Positions 10,764 to 19,768 of a DNA stretch of 64,000 bases are shown here, piece by piece; within the stretch, counting starts at the first letter, position 1, and each line of letters opens with the position of its first letter. A model generated the notes under the pieces. The model ran no database searches and had not been told where the DNA came from. It worked only from the letters and a program-made list of their open reading frames with translations. Both the position numbers and the translations under genes were made by a program. Source of the DNA: an uncultured Prevotellaceae bacterium. GTDB taxonomy: Bacteria; Bacteroidota; Bacteroidia; Bacteroidales; Bacteroidaceae. The stretch is taken from assembly GCA_947304115.1 (NCBI GenBank), contig CAMZAE010000007.1:1-64000 (forward strand). The letters run 5' to 3'.

Positions 10764-10794
10764 GCAAAGATACACAATTCCCCACAATTCCCCA
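10764..10794 (-). promoter_or_regulatory. mraZ promoter (-7 box TATCTTTG) abutting two MraZ-type operator repeats
   Basis: GCAAAGATA 10764-10772 plus perfect 10-bp direct repeats CAATTCCCCA at 10775 and 10785 (TGGGGAATTG x2 on the minus strand). Confidence 0.75.
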
Positions 10795-10988
10795 CACATT
10801 TCACAAACTTTTTTTATTCATACACAGCAGTATCCTGTGTATAACTTCATGCTGCGCTTGCATCAGTGTCGCTTAAAACCCTATACACAAAGGGATTTAG
10901 GCTCGTTTAAGCATCTTCACTTCTTGTGTTGAAAACTTTTTTCAGCACATTGCAAAGCAGTGGGGAACTATTACGAAACAAAAGACAA

Positions 10989-11018
10989 GCCCCGTCGCCC
11001 GATGATGAGCGACGGGGC
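10989..11018 (-). terminator. Strong GC hairpin downstream of the 11054-12493 gene
   Basis: GCCCCGTCGC...GCGACGGGGC 10-bp perfect inverted repeat. Confidence 0.7.
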
Positions 11019-11053
11019 CTGAAGATCCCGTTGTGCTGTTAAACTGCTGTTAC

Positions 11054-12493
11054 CTATTTCAGCATGACCTTTTTACTTGTTCCGTCTGAGTGACGGATGA
11101 TGTTCAAGCCACGCTGGGGAGCAGGAATGCGCTGGCCTGCGAGGTTATAGATTGCTCCCTCTTCCGTCTCCACGCTGGGAGAAACAACCGCGTCGGGATT
11201 GTCGTCGAATATCATCCGCAGCTTTGGGGCACTTGCCGTTTCGTCGCTCGGAATACGCAGATAGGCCTTGCCTGCTTCCAATGTGATGTCGTTATCAACA
11301 GGGAAGAAGCCGTCATCGCCGTCCTTGTTAGACAGCAGATAGTTATTATAGCCATCGGCGGTCTGTGCCAAGACTGTTGTTGCCGACGTGCCTACCAGCA
11401 GGTTGGCATAATAGGAGTACGACTTGCGCACAGGAACTTCGTAAGTGCCAGGTTCGCCCGCCAGCAGGAGTCCTTCGCCAGCAGGAACGTCGTTCACACG
11501 CATCATCAGCACATCACCTGTAAGCCGTTGGAAGCCCGCTGCTGTGTAAGCCTTGAGGCCATGTATGCCGCAGAAATCCAGGTCTTTCTCGCATGAGAAG
11601 GTTTCTATCAGAGAGTTCAGCGTGATGCTCACCGTTGGTTCCTTCACCTCGAATGTCGCCGTTCCATCGGCCAGCCATTGCCCCTTGTTGTCGAGCAGAA
11701 TCACATGCAGGTCGTGCATTCCGATGGAAAGGTCTTCTGCCTCTATCACGATGTCGTCGTCGGTCAGAGGGAAGGTCAAGGCGTCGTCCTTCTCGTCGTC
11801 AATCCATATCTGGCACAACAAGAGGGCATATTGCAGCTCGTTCATATAGAAATACTCTGTTTGAACGGGCGAAGCCTCGCCTGCGGCGTTGAACGTCTGA
11901 TAGTGTACGGAATGCAGGCCTATTTCCATGTGGCTGATGTCAAGATTGATAAGGCCGTTCAGTGTGGGAGCAGTCTGGGCGGTCGATTCGTCGTTGTCGA
12001 ACCAGTAGCGGGCAGTGGTGCTTTCCCTGTCGCCTTTCCAAAGGAAGAAATATGCTGTCTGCACAGGTGAAGCATCGCCTGATGCATTAAACGTATGATA
12101 GTGTATGGCATGTGCTCCATTTTCTATACAACTGATGTCGAGTTCGATGATGCCTTTTGCTGTAGGCACCGTATGTGCGGTTGTCTCGTCACTGTCATAC
12201 CAGTAGCGTGCTGTTACACCCTCTGTATCGCTTTTCTTACTTAGGAAGAAATATGTTGTGCGGACGGTACTCCATTTGTTCCTTGTGTCACGCCCTTGCA
12301 GGCGCAGAGCATGAACAGAGCCTTTCGCCAGAGAGCCGATGTCAAGCTCTATAGTCGTCTCGCCATTGGCCGAACCTGACTGTAGGGTGGACAGGTCGTT
12401 GTCGTACCAGTAGCGATAGCTATAGGCTGTCTGTCCTCTTGCCGAACTTATCAGGGCAAGAAGCATGATGAATCCTATAAATCTGAGCTTCAT
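11054..12493 (-). CDS. Secreted protein with ~55-aa RYWFDND-type repeats and C-terminal sorting tail
   Basis: Signal peptide; three RYW(Y/F)D(N/S)D modules plus a diverged fourth; YNLAGQRIPAPQRGLNIIRHSDGTSKKVMLK tail; paralog of 59908-61311. Confidence 0.75.
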   Translation of the reverse strand: MKLRFIGFIMLLALISSARGQTAYSYRYWYDNDLSTLQSGSANGETTIELDIGSLAKGSVHALRLQGRDTRNKWSTVRTTYFFLSKKSDTEGVTARYWYDSDETTAHTVPTAKGIIELDISCIENGAHAIHYHTFNASGDASPVQTAYFFLWKGDRESTTARYWFDNDESTAQTAPTLNGLINLDISHMEIGLHSVHYQTFNAAGEASPVQTEYFYMNELQYALLLCQIWIDDEKDDALTFPLTDDDIVIEAEDLSIGMHDLHVILLDNKGQWLADGTATFEVKEPTVSITLNSLIETFSCEKDLDFCGIHGLKAYTAAGFQRLTGDVLMMRVNDVPAGEGLLLAGEPGTYEVPVRKSYSYYANLLVGTSATTVLAQTADGYNNYLLSNKDGDDGFFPVDNDITLEAGKAYLRIPSDETASAPKLRMIFDDNPDAVVSPSVETEEGAIYNLAGQRIPAPQRGLNIIRHSDGTSKKVMLK

Positions 12494-12503
12494 GGCTTAC
12501 TTA

Positions 12504-13469
12504 CTATTCTACGTTAATTTTAATGTTCAGCTTGCCGTCCTTGTGGGAGCCAATCACGTCGAGCTTCTTCACCAGCGGATAGTCGGGTGTGGTGTCGTAG
12601 GGATACATGCCGCCGTAGATGCCTATCTCTGTGCCGTCAGTACCAACGTAGGTAGCAGCAGCATTATCGGTCAGATGGTAGTAACCTGTGAAATATCCAT
12701 CCATAGAATTAACAGACCATGAATCAGAGAAACCACTACTGCCTTCCTTCACTAAGCAATGACTTGTTTTGTTTGTATTATCCAAAGTGAGAGCTGCACA
12801 AATGATGGAGTTCTTGATTGACGAGTGATAAATGCTATAGACTTCCTTAGTATCATTGAATAAGACGCAATTTTGCACATCAAATTTTCCGTTATTGCCA
12901 GAATCCCCGTTATCACACCATATGTTATTTAGCACGCTATTAATACAAACCACATTGGCCCCTTTATAGGCAAAGATGCGAGAACCGATTTGGGAATGTA
13001 TAACGTTTTTTTGACAATTCTCTATAAATAATTCACCTCTTCCATTTTGGCCCATAATAAAAGAGCATTTAGAAATAACTATTTTTTCCGTTCCGTCTGT
13101 GCCTTCTATCGTTAACGTCGAACCATTTGCGTTTTGACTACTATAGCTTAATCCTTCAAAGGTCAGAGCATGAGAACTTCCTTTGGGTAGTTTAAAAGAA
13201 CTACTGGAACCTTTTATTATTGTCGTTTTGGTTATTCCCTCGCCTCTGATAGTAATGGCTTTGCTGATGTTGCAGCCATTAAAATTACCCGAAGAGAGTG
13301 TAATGACATCTCCATCTACAGCGGCTTCATGCGCCTCATTTAATGCATTTTCGCCATAGAATGCTTGGATTCCAGAGCCATGCTGCAAGGTTGCGACACG
13401 GCTGTCCTGTGCCATCGCGCCCACTCCGCAGGCGATGGCAGCGGTTAACATAAGAAATAGTTTTTTCAT
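12504..13469 (-). CDS. Secreted beta-helix-like protein, paralog of 58936-59901
   Basis: MKKLFLMLTAAIACGVGAMAQ signal peptide; repeated ITIRGEGI / ISKCSF / SIIKNSI strands; conserved ends shared with the paralog. Confidence 0.7.
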   Translation of the reverse strand: MKKLFLMLTAAIACGVGAMAQDSRVATLQHGSGIQAFYGENALNEAHEAAVDGDVITLSSGNFNGCNISKAITIRGEGITKTTIIKGSSSSFKLPKGSSHALTFEGLSYSSQNANGSTLTIEGTDGTEKIVISKCSFIMGQNGRGELFIENCQKNVIHSQIGSRIFAYKGANVVCINSVLNNIWCDNGDSGNNGKFDVQNCVLFNDTKEVYSIYHSSIKNSIICAALTLDNTNKTSHCLVKEGSSGFSDSWSVNSMDGYFTGYYHLTDNAAATYVGTDGTEIGIYGGMYPYDTTPDYPLVKKLDVIGSHKDGKLNIKINVE

Positions 13470-13833
13470 GTTAAATAAGTTTTTTGTGCCTGCAAACACC
13501 CTGAAGCTGGCAAATGATTGGTTTTGTTGGTTTTCGCAGATATACAAAAAAGGCGCAGGTGTTTTGCTTCTCAGCCTATCCTGGAGCTGTAAGCCTTCGC
13601 AATGCCCTTACCACACAGGATAGACAACGCTGTTAGCCCACGCCAGTACGAACTACATATAATAAGGTATATAGAAGCGTACCACGCAGACGTCTCGTTG
13701 TCATCTGTCTGCTGCGGTGGTAGGAATTTGCGAGATTCATAGTCCACAACGAAAGACGTTCGAAAACGTCTTTCTTATATAAGAGACCGCCCACCGCCCA
13801 TAGGTGAGCCAACCGAGCGATGCCGCAAAGTTA
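13470..13833 (-). ncRNA. Long structured 5' leader (copy 1) with promoter
   Basis: TAACTTTGC promoter (GCAAAGTTA 13825-13833), AGACGTT-TTCG-AACGTCT hairpin (13754-13771), extended similarity to 58576-58935 in inverted orientation. Confidence 0.65.
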
Positions 13834-14079
13834 CGAAAAAAAAGGATTTCGGCAAAAGCTTTTGAAGAAAAATTGTTCTTTCTTCCTGCTTTTGTTAGAA
13901 AAACACTTAATAAAAGCCACCTCGAAAGGTGGTTTTTGTTTATCTGTTGTATTTATGAATGGACGTCGTCACTTAAGCTCATAATAGTACTGTTTTGTCT
14001 TTTTCGTCGTTCTTATAGAAGGGAAGATATGTCCAGGGGACAATTATTTGAGCATCAAGTATTAAAAGCTTTTCTTTTT

Positions 14080-15315
14080 CTATACGTATTCCAGCGTCAA
14101 AAGTCTGTCTGGGGCGAAGACGGTTTGAGCCGTTGCGAGGAGGTCTTCGGGGGTGATGGCGTCGAGGCGGTCGAAGAGTTCCTGACGGGAGAGCGTTGTG
14201 CCGTAGTGGAGGTAACGCTTCGCCATGCCGATGGCAATGTTCTCGAAGTTGTCGTAGGAAATGCCTATCTGCCCCTTGAGCTGGCGACGGGCTGCATCGA
14301 GGGTGCGCTGGGACAAGGGGCCGTCCGTCAGGCGGGCCAGTTCGCGGTCCACGAGTCGGCGGCAACGCGCACGGTCTTGGGCATCGCAGCCATAGTAAAT
14401 CGTCCAGACGCCTGTGTCGGTATAAGTTGTGCAGTTGCTCTCGACGGTATAGACAAGCCCGTTCCGCTCGCGCAGGGCGAGGTTCAGGCGGCTGCTCATG
14501 GCCGGTCCGCCCAGCATGTTGCTGAGGAAATGCATGTGGAGATGGCGAGCGTCGTTGCCGCCGAAAGCCTGTGCCCCGATGACCACATGCGCCTGGTGCG
14601 TCCCCTTCTCGCGGACGATGTTAAAATCCCCCTGTGGGGCGTTGGCCAACGCCGCGTGCGGCGTTTGCAATCTCTCCACGCGGCGTTGGCCAACTCTCCA
14701 CACGGCGTTTTTCTCTGCCATGCGGACCACCTTCTCGGCCTCTATGTTGCCCAGCACGAAGAGCACCATCTTTTCGGGATGATAGAGGCGGCGGGCGAAG
14801 CGTTGCATGTCCTCGGAGCGGAAGGTGCGCAGCGTCTCGGCATCGCCCAGGATGTTGCGTCCCAGCGGATGACCGGGGAAGAGCAGGCTCTCGAATTCGT
14901 CGTAGATGAGTTCCGAGGGCTGGTCCTGATAGCTCTCTATCTCGTCGATGACAACTTCCGCCTCGCGGTTCATCTCCTCCTGGGGGTAGGTGCTGTACAA
15001 AGCGATGTCGAGCAGGAGGTCGATGCCACGGGCCACATGCTCCCTGAGACAGGTGCAGTAATAGACGGTCTCCTCTTTGCCCGTGAAGGCGTTCAGTTCG
15101 CCGCCCACGCTCTCCATGGCCGAGATGACCTGACGGGCAGAGCGCCGACTGGTCCCCTTGAACGACATATGCTCGGTGAAATGGGCCATTCCGCTCTCCT
15201 CGGGCAGTTCGTGGCGCGTCCCCGCATCAACCGCGATGCCGAGATATACCACGTCTGTCTGCCCGGGCATACAGACGATGCGAAGACCGCTGGGAAGGGT
15301 ATGAGTGCTGAACAT
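14080..15315 (-). CDS. M16 family zinc metallopeptidase
   Basis: HFTEHMSFKGT (HxxEH) motif; GKEETVYY; start at MFSTHTLPSGLRIV. Confidence 0.9.
   Translation of the reverse strand: MFSTHTLPSGLRIVCMPGQTDVVYLGIAVDAGTRHELPEESGMAHFTEHMSFKGTSRRSARQVISAMESVGGELNAFTGKEETVYYCTCLREHVARGIDLLLDIALYSTYPQEEMNREAEVVIDEIESYQDQPSELIYDEFESLLFPGHPLGRNILGDAETLRTFRSEDMQRFARRLYHPEKMVLFVLGNIEAEKVVRMAEKNAVWRVGQRRVERLQTPHAALANAPQGDFNIVREKGTHQAHVVIGAQAFGGNDARHLHMHFLSNMLGGPAMSSRLNLALRERNGLVYTVESNCTTYTDTGVWTIYYGCDAQDRARCRRLVDRELARLTDGPLSQRTLDAARRQLKGQIGISYDNFENIAIGMAKRYLHYGTTLSRQELFDRLDAITPEDLLATAQTVFAPDRLLTLEYV
14632..14711. repeat. Four tandem 22-bp units, locus B, inside the M16 peptidase ORF
   Basis: GGCGTT at 14638, 14660, 14682 and 14704, exactly 22 bp apart; array ends GGCGTTTTTC. 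Confidence 0.9.
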
Positions 15316-15383
15316 AGAGAACAAGAAAGCGGGAAGCATCCGATGCTCCCCGCCTTCCTCCATAAAATATGCGTACTATTTAT

Positions 15384-15542
15384 TTAGTTCTTGAAGAAAT
15401 CCTTAACGGCCTCGTTGGGAACCATCTGCTCGTCGAAGGAGTAAGAACCTGTCTGAGGGTTCTTCACCATCTTGATAACCTTGGTGTATGAACGGCCATC
15501 GGTTTTACCCGTCTGAAGGGTTGCGACTGTTTTCTTTGCCAT
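15384..15542 (-). CDS. DUF4295 family small protein
   Basis: 52-aa ORF MAKKTVATLQTGKTDGRSYTKVIKMVKNPQTGSYSFDEQMVPNEAVKDFFKN next to rpmG; absent from the supplied ORF track. Confidence 0.88.
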   Translation of the reverse strand: MAKKTVATLQTGKTDGRSYTKVIKMVKNPQTGSYSFDEQMVPNEAVKDFFKN

Positions 15543-15666
15543 AGCTTATTAGGTTTTGAGGTTTCAGGTCGCTTTGCTTTCAGGTTTTGAGGTCTTTTCT
15601 CTTTTGGGGGCTTCACCCTAAAGCTTATAACCTCATAACCTAACAACCTTATAACCTTGTGTTTTT

Positions 15667-15855
15667 TTACTTGATTTCCTTATGAACAGTCATCTTCTTC
15701 AAGATGGGGTTGTACTTCTTAAGCTCGAGACGCTCGGGAGTATTCTTCCTGTTCTTCGTGGTGATATAGCGAGACGTGCCCGGCAGACCGCTCTGCTTCA
15801 TCTCGGTGCATTCCAGAATCACCTGAATTCTGTTGCCTTTAACTTTCTTTGCCAT
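15667..15855 (-). CDS. rpmG: 50S ribosomal protein L33
   Basis: [18 protein letters not shown]...[21 protein letters not shown]. Confidence 0.96.
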   Translation of the reverse strand: MAKKVKGNRIQVILECTEMKQSGLPGTSRYITTKNRKNTPERLELKKYNPILKKMTVHKEIK

Positions 15856-15955
15856 AATCCTTAATTATGTTTTGAGGTTTTCAGGTCGCTTTGCTTTCAG
15901 GTTTTAAGGTGGGTGTTCCAACCTCACAACCTTATAACCTTACAACCTGTTTTCT

Positions 15956-16216
15956 TTAGCCGATTACACGAATATCCTTCCAATCACAATAACCCTGGGC
16001 CACTGCATTCTTCAGAGCAGCGTCGAGTCCTACCTTGTTGATGTAGCGCAGACCGGAAGCGCTGATGCTCAGACTAATCCAGCAGTCCTCTTCCACATAG
16101 TAGAACTTCTTGGTGAACAGGTTCACGTCAAAGCTTCTCTTCGTGCGACGCTTGGAGTGCGACACGTTGTTGCCAATCATGGCCTTCTTACCGGTAATTT
16201 GACAAATCTTAGACAT
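15956..16216 (-). CDS. rpmB: 50S ribosomal protein L28
   Basis: [27 protein letters not shown]. Confidence 0.97.
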   Translation of the reverse strand: MSKICQITGKKAMIGNNVSHSKRRTKRSFDVNLFTKKFYYVEEDCWISLSISASGLRYINKVGLDAALKNAVAQGYCDWKDIRVIG

Positions 16217-16405
16217 TTCTAATCTTCTCTTTTTAGTCTATTCCAATAGACGACTTTTTCCAAACCGGCTGCAAAGGTACGACATTTTTTCTTTCCTCCA
16301 AGCATTTTCTGCCTTTTTTGTTATTTAATATGTGTTTTTATCCCGCCAAAACCCTAATAAGCAAAAAAACACCAAGACCAGATTCATAATCTCTAATCTT
16401 TTTTG

Positions 16406-16414
16406 TATCTTTGC
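16406..16414 (+). promoter_or_regulatory. Bacteroidetes -7 box (TATCTTTGC) upstream of the PAP2 gene
   Basis: Matches TAnnTTTG consensus ~30 bp upstream of the start codon. Confidence 0.6.
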
Positions 16415-16445
16415 AATCACTAAAAACTTTCAAATAACCTCAATT

Positions 16446-17165
16446 ATGAAAAGAAGCATCAGCATCCTCGTAATTTTGTTCGCAACAATTGTTTGCCACG
16501 CCCAGTCCAACCACTACCTCAAGAAGGAAGAGGCTCCGCTCGACACCATGTTCATGCCTGCCCCCCCTGCTTTCGGCTCGCTATTGTTTGAGCAGGACTT
16601 CCACATGTACCAGTACGGCAAGACGCTCCGCAAGACCGAGCGCGGCAAGCAGGCCATAAAAGATGCCGACACCAGCGCCGGCAACATCCTGGAAGTCTTT
16701 TCAGAGGCTTTCGGCATGACGCTCTCCCAGGAGAACACCCCGGAGATCTACAAGCTCATCGCCACGATGAAGGAAGACGCCGGAAGCTATGCCACCCGCT
16801 GCACAAAGGACTTCTACAAACGCACCCGGCCTTATGTGCTCTACAACGAACCGACCGCTGTTCCCGAAGCAGAGGAAAGCCTTCGCAACAACGGCAGCTA
16901 CGTCTCCGGACACAGCGCAACAGGCGTTGCCGTCTCCATGGTTCTGGCCTGCATCAATCCCGAAAGGCAGAGCCAGCTCTACAAACGCGGCCTCGACTAC
17001 GGCGAAAGCCGTTGGATTGTCGGCTACCATCACTACAGCGACGTCAAAGCCGGTCAGATGGTCGGTGCCCTGGTGCTTCCCGCCCTGCTGAACAATGCCG
17101 AATTTATGAAGCAGCTTGAGAAAGCGAAGAAGGAGTTCGCCCGCCTGAAAGAGCAAAAGAAATAA
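16446..17165 (+). CDS. Secreted class A acid phosphatase / PAP2 family protein
   Basis: Signal peptide; KRTRPY, GSYVSGHS, SRWIVGYHHYSD motifs. Confidence 0.9.
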   Translation: MKRSISILVILFATIVCHAQSNHYLKKEEAPLDTMFMPAPPAFGSLLFEQDFHMYQYGKTLRKTERGKQAIKDADTSAGNILEVFSEAFGMTLSQENTPEIYKLIATMKEDAGSYATRCTKDFYKRTRPYVLYNEPTAVPEAEESLRNNGSYVSGHSATGVAVSMVLACINPERQSQLYKRGLDYGESRWIVGYHHYSDVKAGQMVGALVLPALLNNAEFMKQLEKAKKEFARLKEQKK

Positions 17166-17201
17166 TGGTCAATAACCTCTCCATATAACCATATAAAATA
17201 A

Positions 17202-18443
17202 ATGAGAACAGCTTATCTGGATAACAAATGGATGCGTGCGGCAATACCCGCATTGCTGATTCATGCCTGCATCGGCAGTGTTTATTGCTGGTCGCTCCTC
17301 AAGGGTGACATTGCCACAGCCGTCGGCTGCTCTGTCAAGGAAATAGAGTTTGCCTTCTCCCTGGCTATCTTCTTCCTCGGGATGTCGGCGGCTTTCGGAG
17401 GCCGCTTCGTGGAGAAGAACGTGACGGCAGCATCGGTTGTCTCCTGTCTGTGCTTCAGCACAGGGCTGCTGCTGACCGTCCTCTCCGTCTATTCGCAGTG
17501 GGTTCCCGGCATCATGCTCAGCTACGGCTGCCTGATGGGAATAGGCCTCGGCATCGGCTATCTTGCTCCTGTCAAGACCTTGATGCTGTGGTTCAAAGAA
17601 CACAAGGGACTGGCCACCGGCATTGCCATCAGCGGATTCGGGTTGTCGAAGGTCCTGTTCTCGCCCTACATAGAATGGTGCAGCGCCAAATACGATGTCT
17701 GCACAACCCTGGTCACGATGTCCATCATAAGCATCTTCTCTATGCTGACTGCGGCTTACCTCATCAAAAAACCGTCCGACTGGGTAGAACCCGTCGTGAA
17801 ATGGAAGCTGAAAGACTATTATCAAGTCATCAAGAACGGCACCTACATGAAGATATGGCTGGTGTTCTACATCAATATCACATGCGGCCTGGCCCTCATC
17901 GCCTTTGAAAAAAACATAGCCCTCGCAGTCGGCATAGCAGCCGTCGGCCTGCTGTCTTCACTGACAGCCTTCTTCAACACAGCCGGGCGGTTCGGCTATT
18001 CCACAATGTCCGACTACACAGAGAACAAGCAGACCATCTATAAAATTCTGCTCTTTTCTTCCGTGCTTGTCATGCTCCTTGGTTTCGTGTTCGGCAGCAG
18101 CGCAATCATCGTGGTGCTCATGCTGTGTGTAATCAATGCAGGCTACGGAGGCGGCTTTTCCACACTGCCCACCCTGCTGCAGAGCAAGTTCGGAATGGAG
18201 AAGATAAGCACCATCCACGGCCTGGCCCTCAGTGCCTGGGCTTGGGCAGGACTGAGCGGCAACCAGCTCTCGAACCTCATCATCAACCAATGGCAAATGT
18301 CCTACGAGGTGCTCTACGCCGTGCTCGCCGTACTGTATTTCGTCGCATTGCTCCTCACATTCTCCATCCCGAAGAACAAAGAAGCCATCGACTACGAAGA
18401 AGAACAGCAGTCGTTCTCCAAGATAGATCCCTCGTTCATCTAA
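17202..18443 (+). CDS. MFS transporter, OFA (oxalate/formate antiporter) family-like
   Basis: 12-TM profile; GSVYCWSLLKGDIA; LMGIGLGIGYLAPVKTLMLWF. Confidence 0.85.
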   Translation: MRTAYLDNKWMRAAIPALLIHACIGSVYCWSLLKGDIATAVGCSVKEIEFAFSLAIFFLGMSAAFGGRFVEKNVTAASVVSCLCFSTGLLLTVLSVYSQWVPGIMLSYGCLMGIGLGIGYLAPVKTLMLWFKEHKGLATGIAISGFGLSKVLFSPYIEWCSAKYDVCTTLVTMSIISIFSMLTAAYLIKKPSDWVEPVVKWKLKDYYQVIKNGTYMKIWLVFYINITCGLALIAFEKNIALAVGIAAVGLLSSLTAFFNTAGRFGYSTMSDYTENKQTIYKILLFSSVLVMLLGFVFGSSAIIVVLMLCVINAGYGGGFSTLPTLLQSKFGMEKISTIHGLALSAWAWAGLSGNQLSNLIINQWQMSYEVLYAVLAVLYFVALLLTFSIPKNKEAIDYEEEQQSFSKIDPSFI

Positions 18444-18563
18444 GCCGCCGCCAGCCTCAAAGCCTGTTGATTTCCAACATTCTCGTAGGTTGCGTGGAAA
18501 GGCTCCTCCTTTGTCATCTTGTCTATCGTCAGCCGCTCGTAGTCGTAAAACCAAAATGTTTCC

Positions 18564-18915
18564 AAAGTCCGCACCTTTGGCTCGTTTCTTCTTTATCTTC
18601 ACTTTTCAACGACTCCCCTATCCTTACCTTGTATTTAATAATGTTTGGGCTATCTGGTGCGGACTTCGGGAAGATTTAACCACAACTCACCAGCTTATTT
18701 TCCTCTTGAGCACACTTGGTGCGGACTTCGGGAACTTTTTTGGGGCGTTTCACGTGTTCTGGGTGACAAACCCTTGCTAAGGAGCTACAATCTTCCCAAA
18801 GTCCGCACCTTTTGGACAAACTTGGCTTGTTGGTGCGGACTTCTGGAACTTTTTTGCCTTCTTTCTAACAAATTTACATGAAAACGGCCGCTTCAAAACT
18901 GAAAAAAGGTGCGGA
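18564..18915. repeat. Left iteron cluster: GGTGCGGACTTnnGGAAnnTTT in both orientations
   Basis: Copies at 18564-18575 (-), 18656-18677 (+), 18718-18741 (+), 18789-18809 (-), 18832-18855 (+); partial at 18908. Confidence 0.85.
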
Positions 18916-19041
18916 AACACCTGACTTGCTTTAAGAAAAATCCTTACCTTTTGGAAAAATGTTTACATTTCTAAGTTTTCCCAAACTTATACTCCGCTCT
19001 GTTTGCAACTGACTGATTATCAAGTTCTAAATTCCGCACGT

Positions 19042-19130
19042 GGAAATGACAAACGCCCCACGTGGCGTTGACCATCTCACCATTAGGAGTTGGCCATTTC
19101 CCTGTGGGGCGTTGCGTATCTCGGCGTGGA
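19042..19130. repeat. Degenerate 22-bp repeat array, locus C
   Basis: GGAAAT/GGCGTT/GGAGTT/GGCGTT at 19042, 19064, 19086 and 19108, 22 bp apart. Confidence 0.75.
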
Positions 19131-19267
19131 GGACTGGATCATGCCCTATTTCGGAGACTCAATCGTCACGTAGAGAACCCTGTATTTCCTGATTTTTTCT
19201 TTACAACATTTTTGAAAAGAAAGAAAAAACCGTCTGTTCCAACCACTCCCCCACCCTATCCTGGGGT

Positions 19268-19639
19268 TCAAACCCACTGATAGACACTGTCCTCGTACTG
19301 CTCAATGATACGCATCGACTCGGCATCGAGTCCCTGTCCCTCTTTGTAGTGCTGCTTGAGGAACTGGTGCAAAGCCGCTCTGACCACGTTCTGCTTCTCC
19401 AATTTCTGGCGGAAGGCAATGTAATCCAAGGCGTTACGGTCGTCCTCTGCCGTAAAAAAGGAGAAGCCACCAACCTTCTGTATGGTGCAAATGCGGCGTA
19501 AGGGCTTTGGTGCAGGCGTCTCCTGGACAATCTGGCTGCGAACCGCCTCGTTGGTTGCCAGAGGCCTCGGAGCGACATAATTCCGCGTTGCCTCCTCGGC
19601 TACACGACTGATATTCAATGATTTCTTCTTGATTGCCAT
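19268..19639 (-). CDS. Small basic protein downstream of parA; putative partition partner / DNA-binding protein
   Basis: Same strand and next to parA; basic N-terminus; helix-rich YIAFRQKLEKQNVVRAALHQFLKQHY C-terminus reminiscent of RHH-type adaptors. Confidence 0.5.
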   Translation of the reverse strand: MAIKKKSLNISRVAEEATRNYVAPRPLATNEAVRSQIVQETPAPKPLRRICTIQKVGGFSFFTAEDDRNALDYIAFRQKLEKQNVVRAALHQFLKQHYKEGQGLDAESMRIIEQYEDSVYQWV

Positions 19640-19723
19640 GATCTTCTATATTAAAGGTTAAAGCGTTGAAAGGTTAAACTGTTTAAGCATTGAAAAGTTG
19701 AAAACTCTGGTCTGCTGTTTACT

Positions 19724-19768
19724 AAATACCCAAATGTTTCTATATACAAGTATTCAGATATTTACATA
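19724..19768. repeat. Candidate partition site copy 1
   Basis: AAATACCCAAAT...TATTTACATA, matching 20715-20745 and 20921-20950. Confidence 0.45.

Noticed and set aside
13804-15387. 527-aa plus-strand ORF opposite the M16 gene (also 5082-6692, 7086-8501, 3704-4897, 46891-47907, 54229-55665)
   Set aside because: Mirror ORFs on the antisense strand of strongly coding, GC-biased genes; no recognisable domains, start context or promoters.
18908-18922. Extra full iteron at AGGTGCGGAAACACCT
   Set aside because: Only the GGTGCGGA half matches; better described as a small AGGTG/CACCT hairpin.
19042-19130. Palindromic CACGTGG / CCACGTGG protein-binding sites
   Set aside because: Explained by degenerate units of the 22-bp repeat family (locus C).
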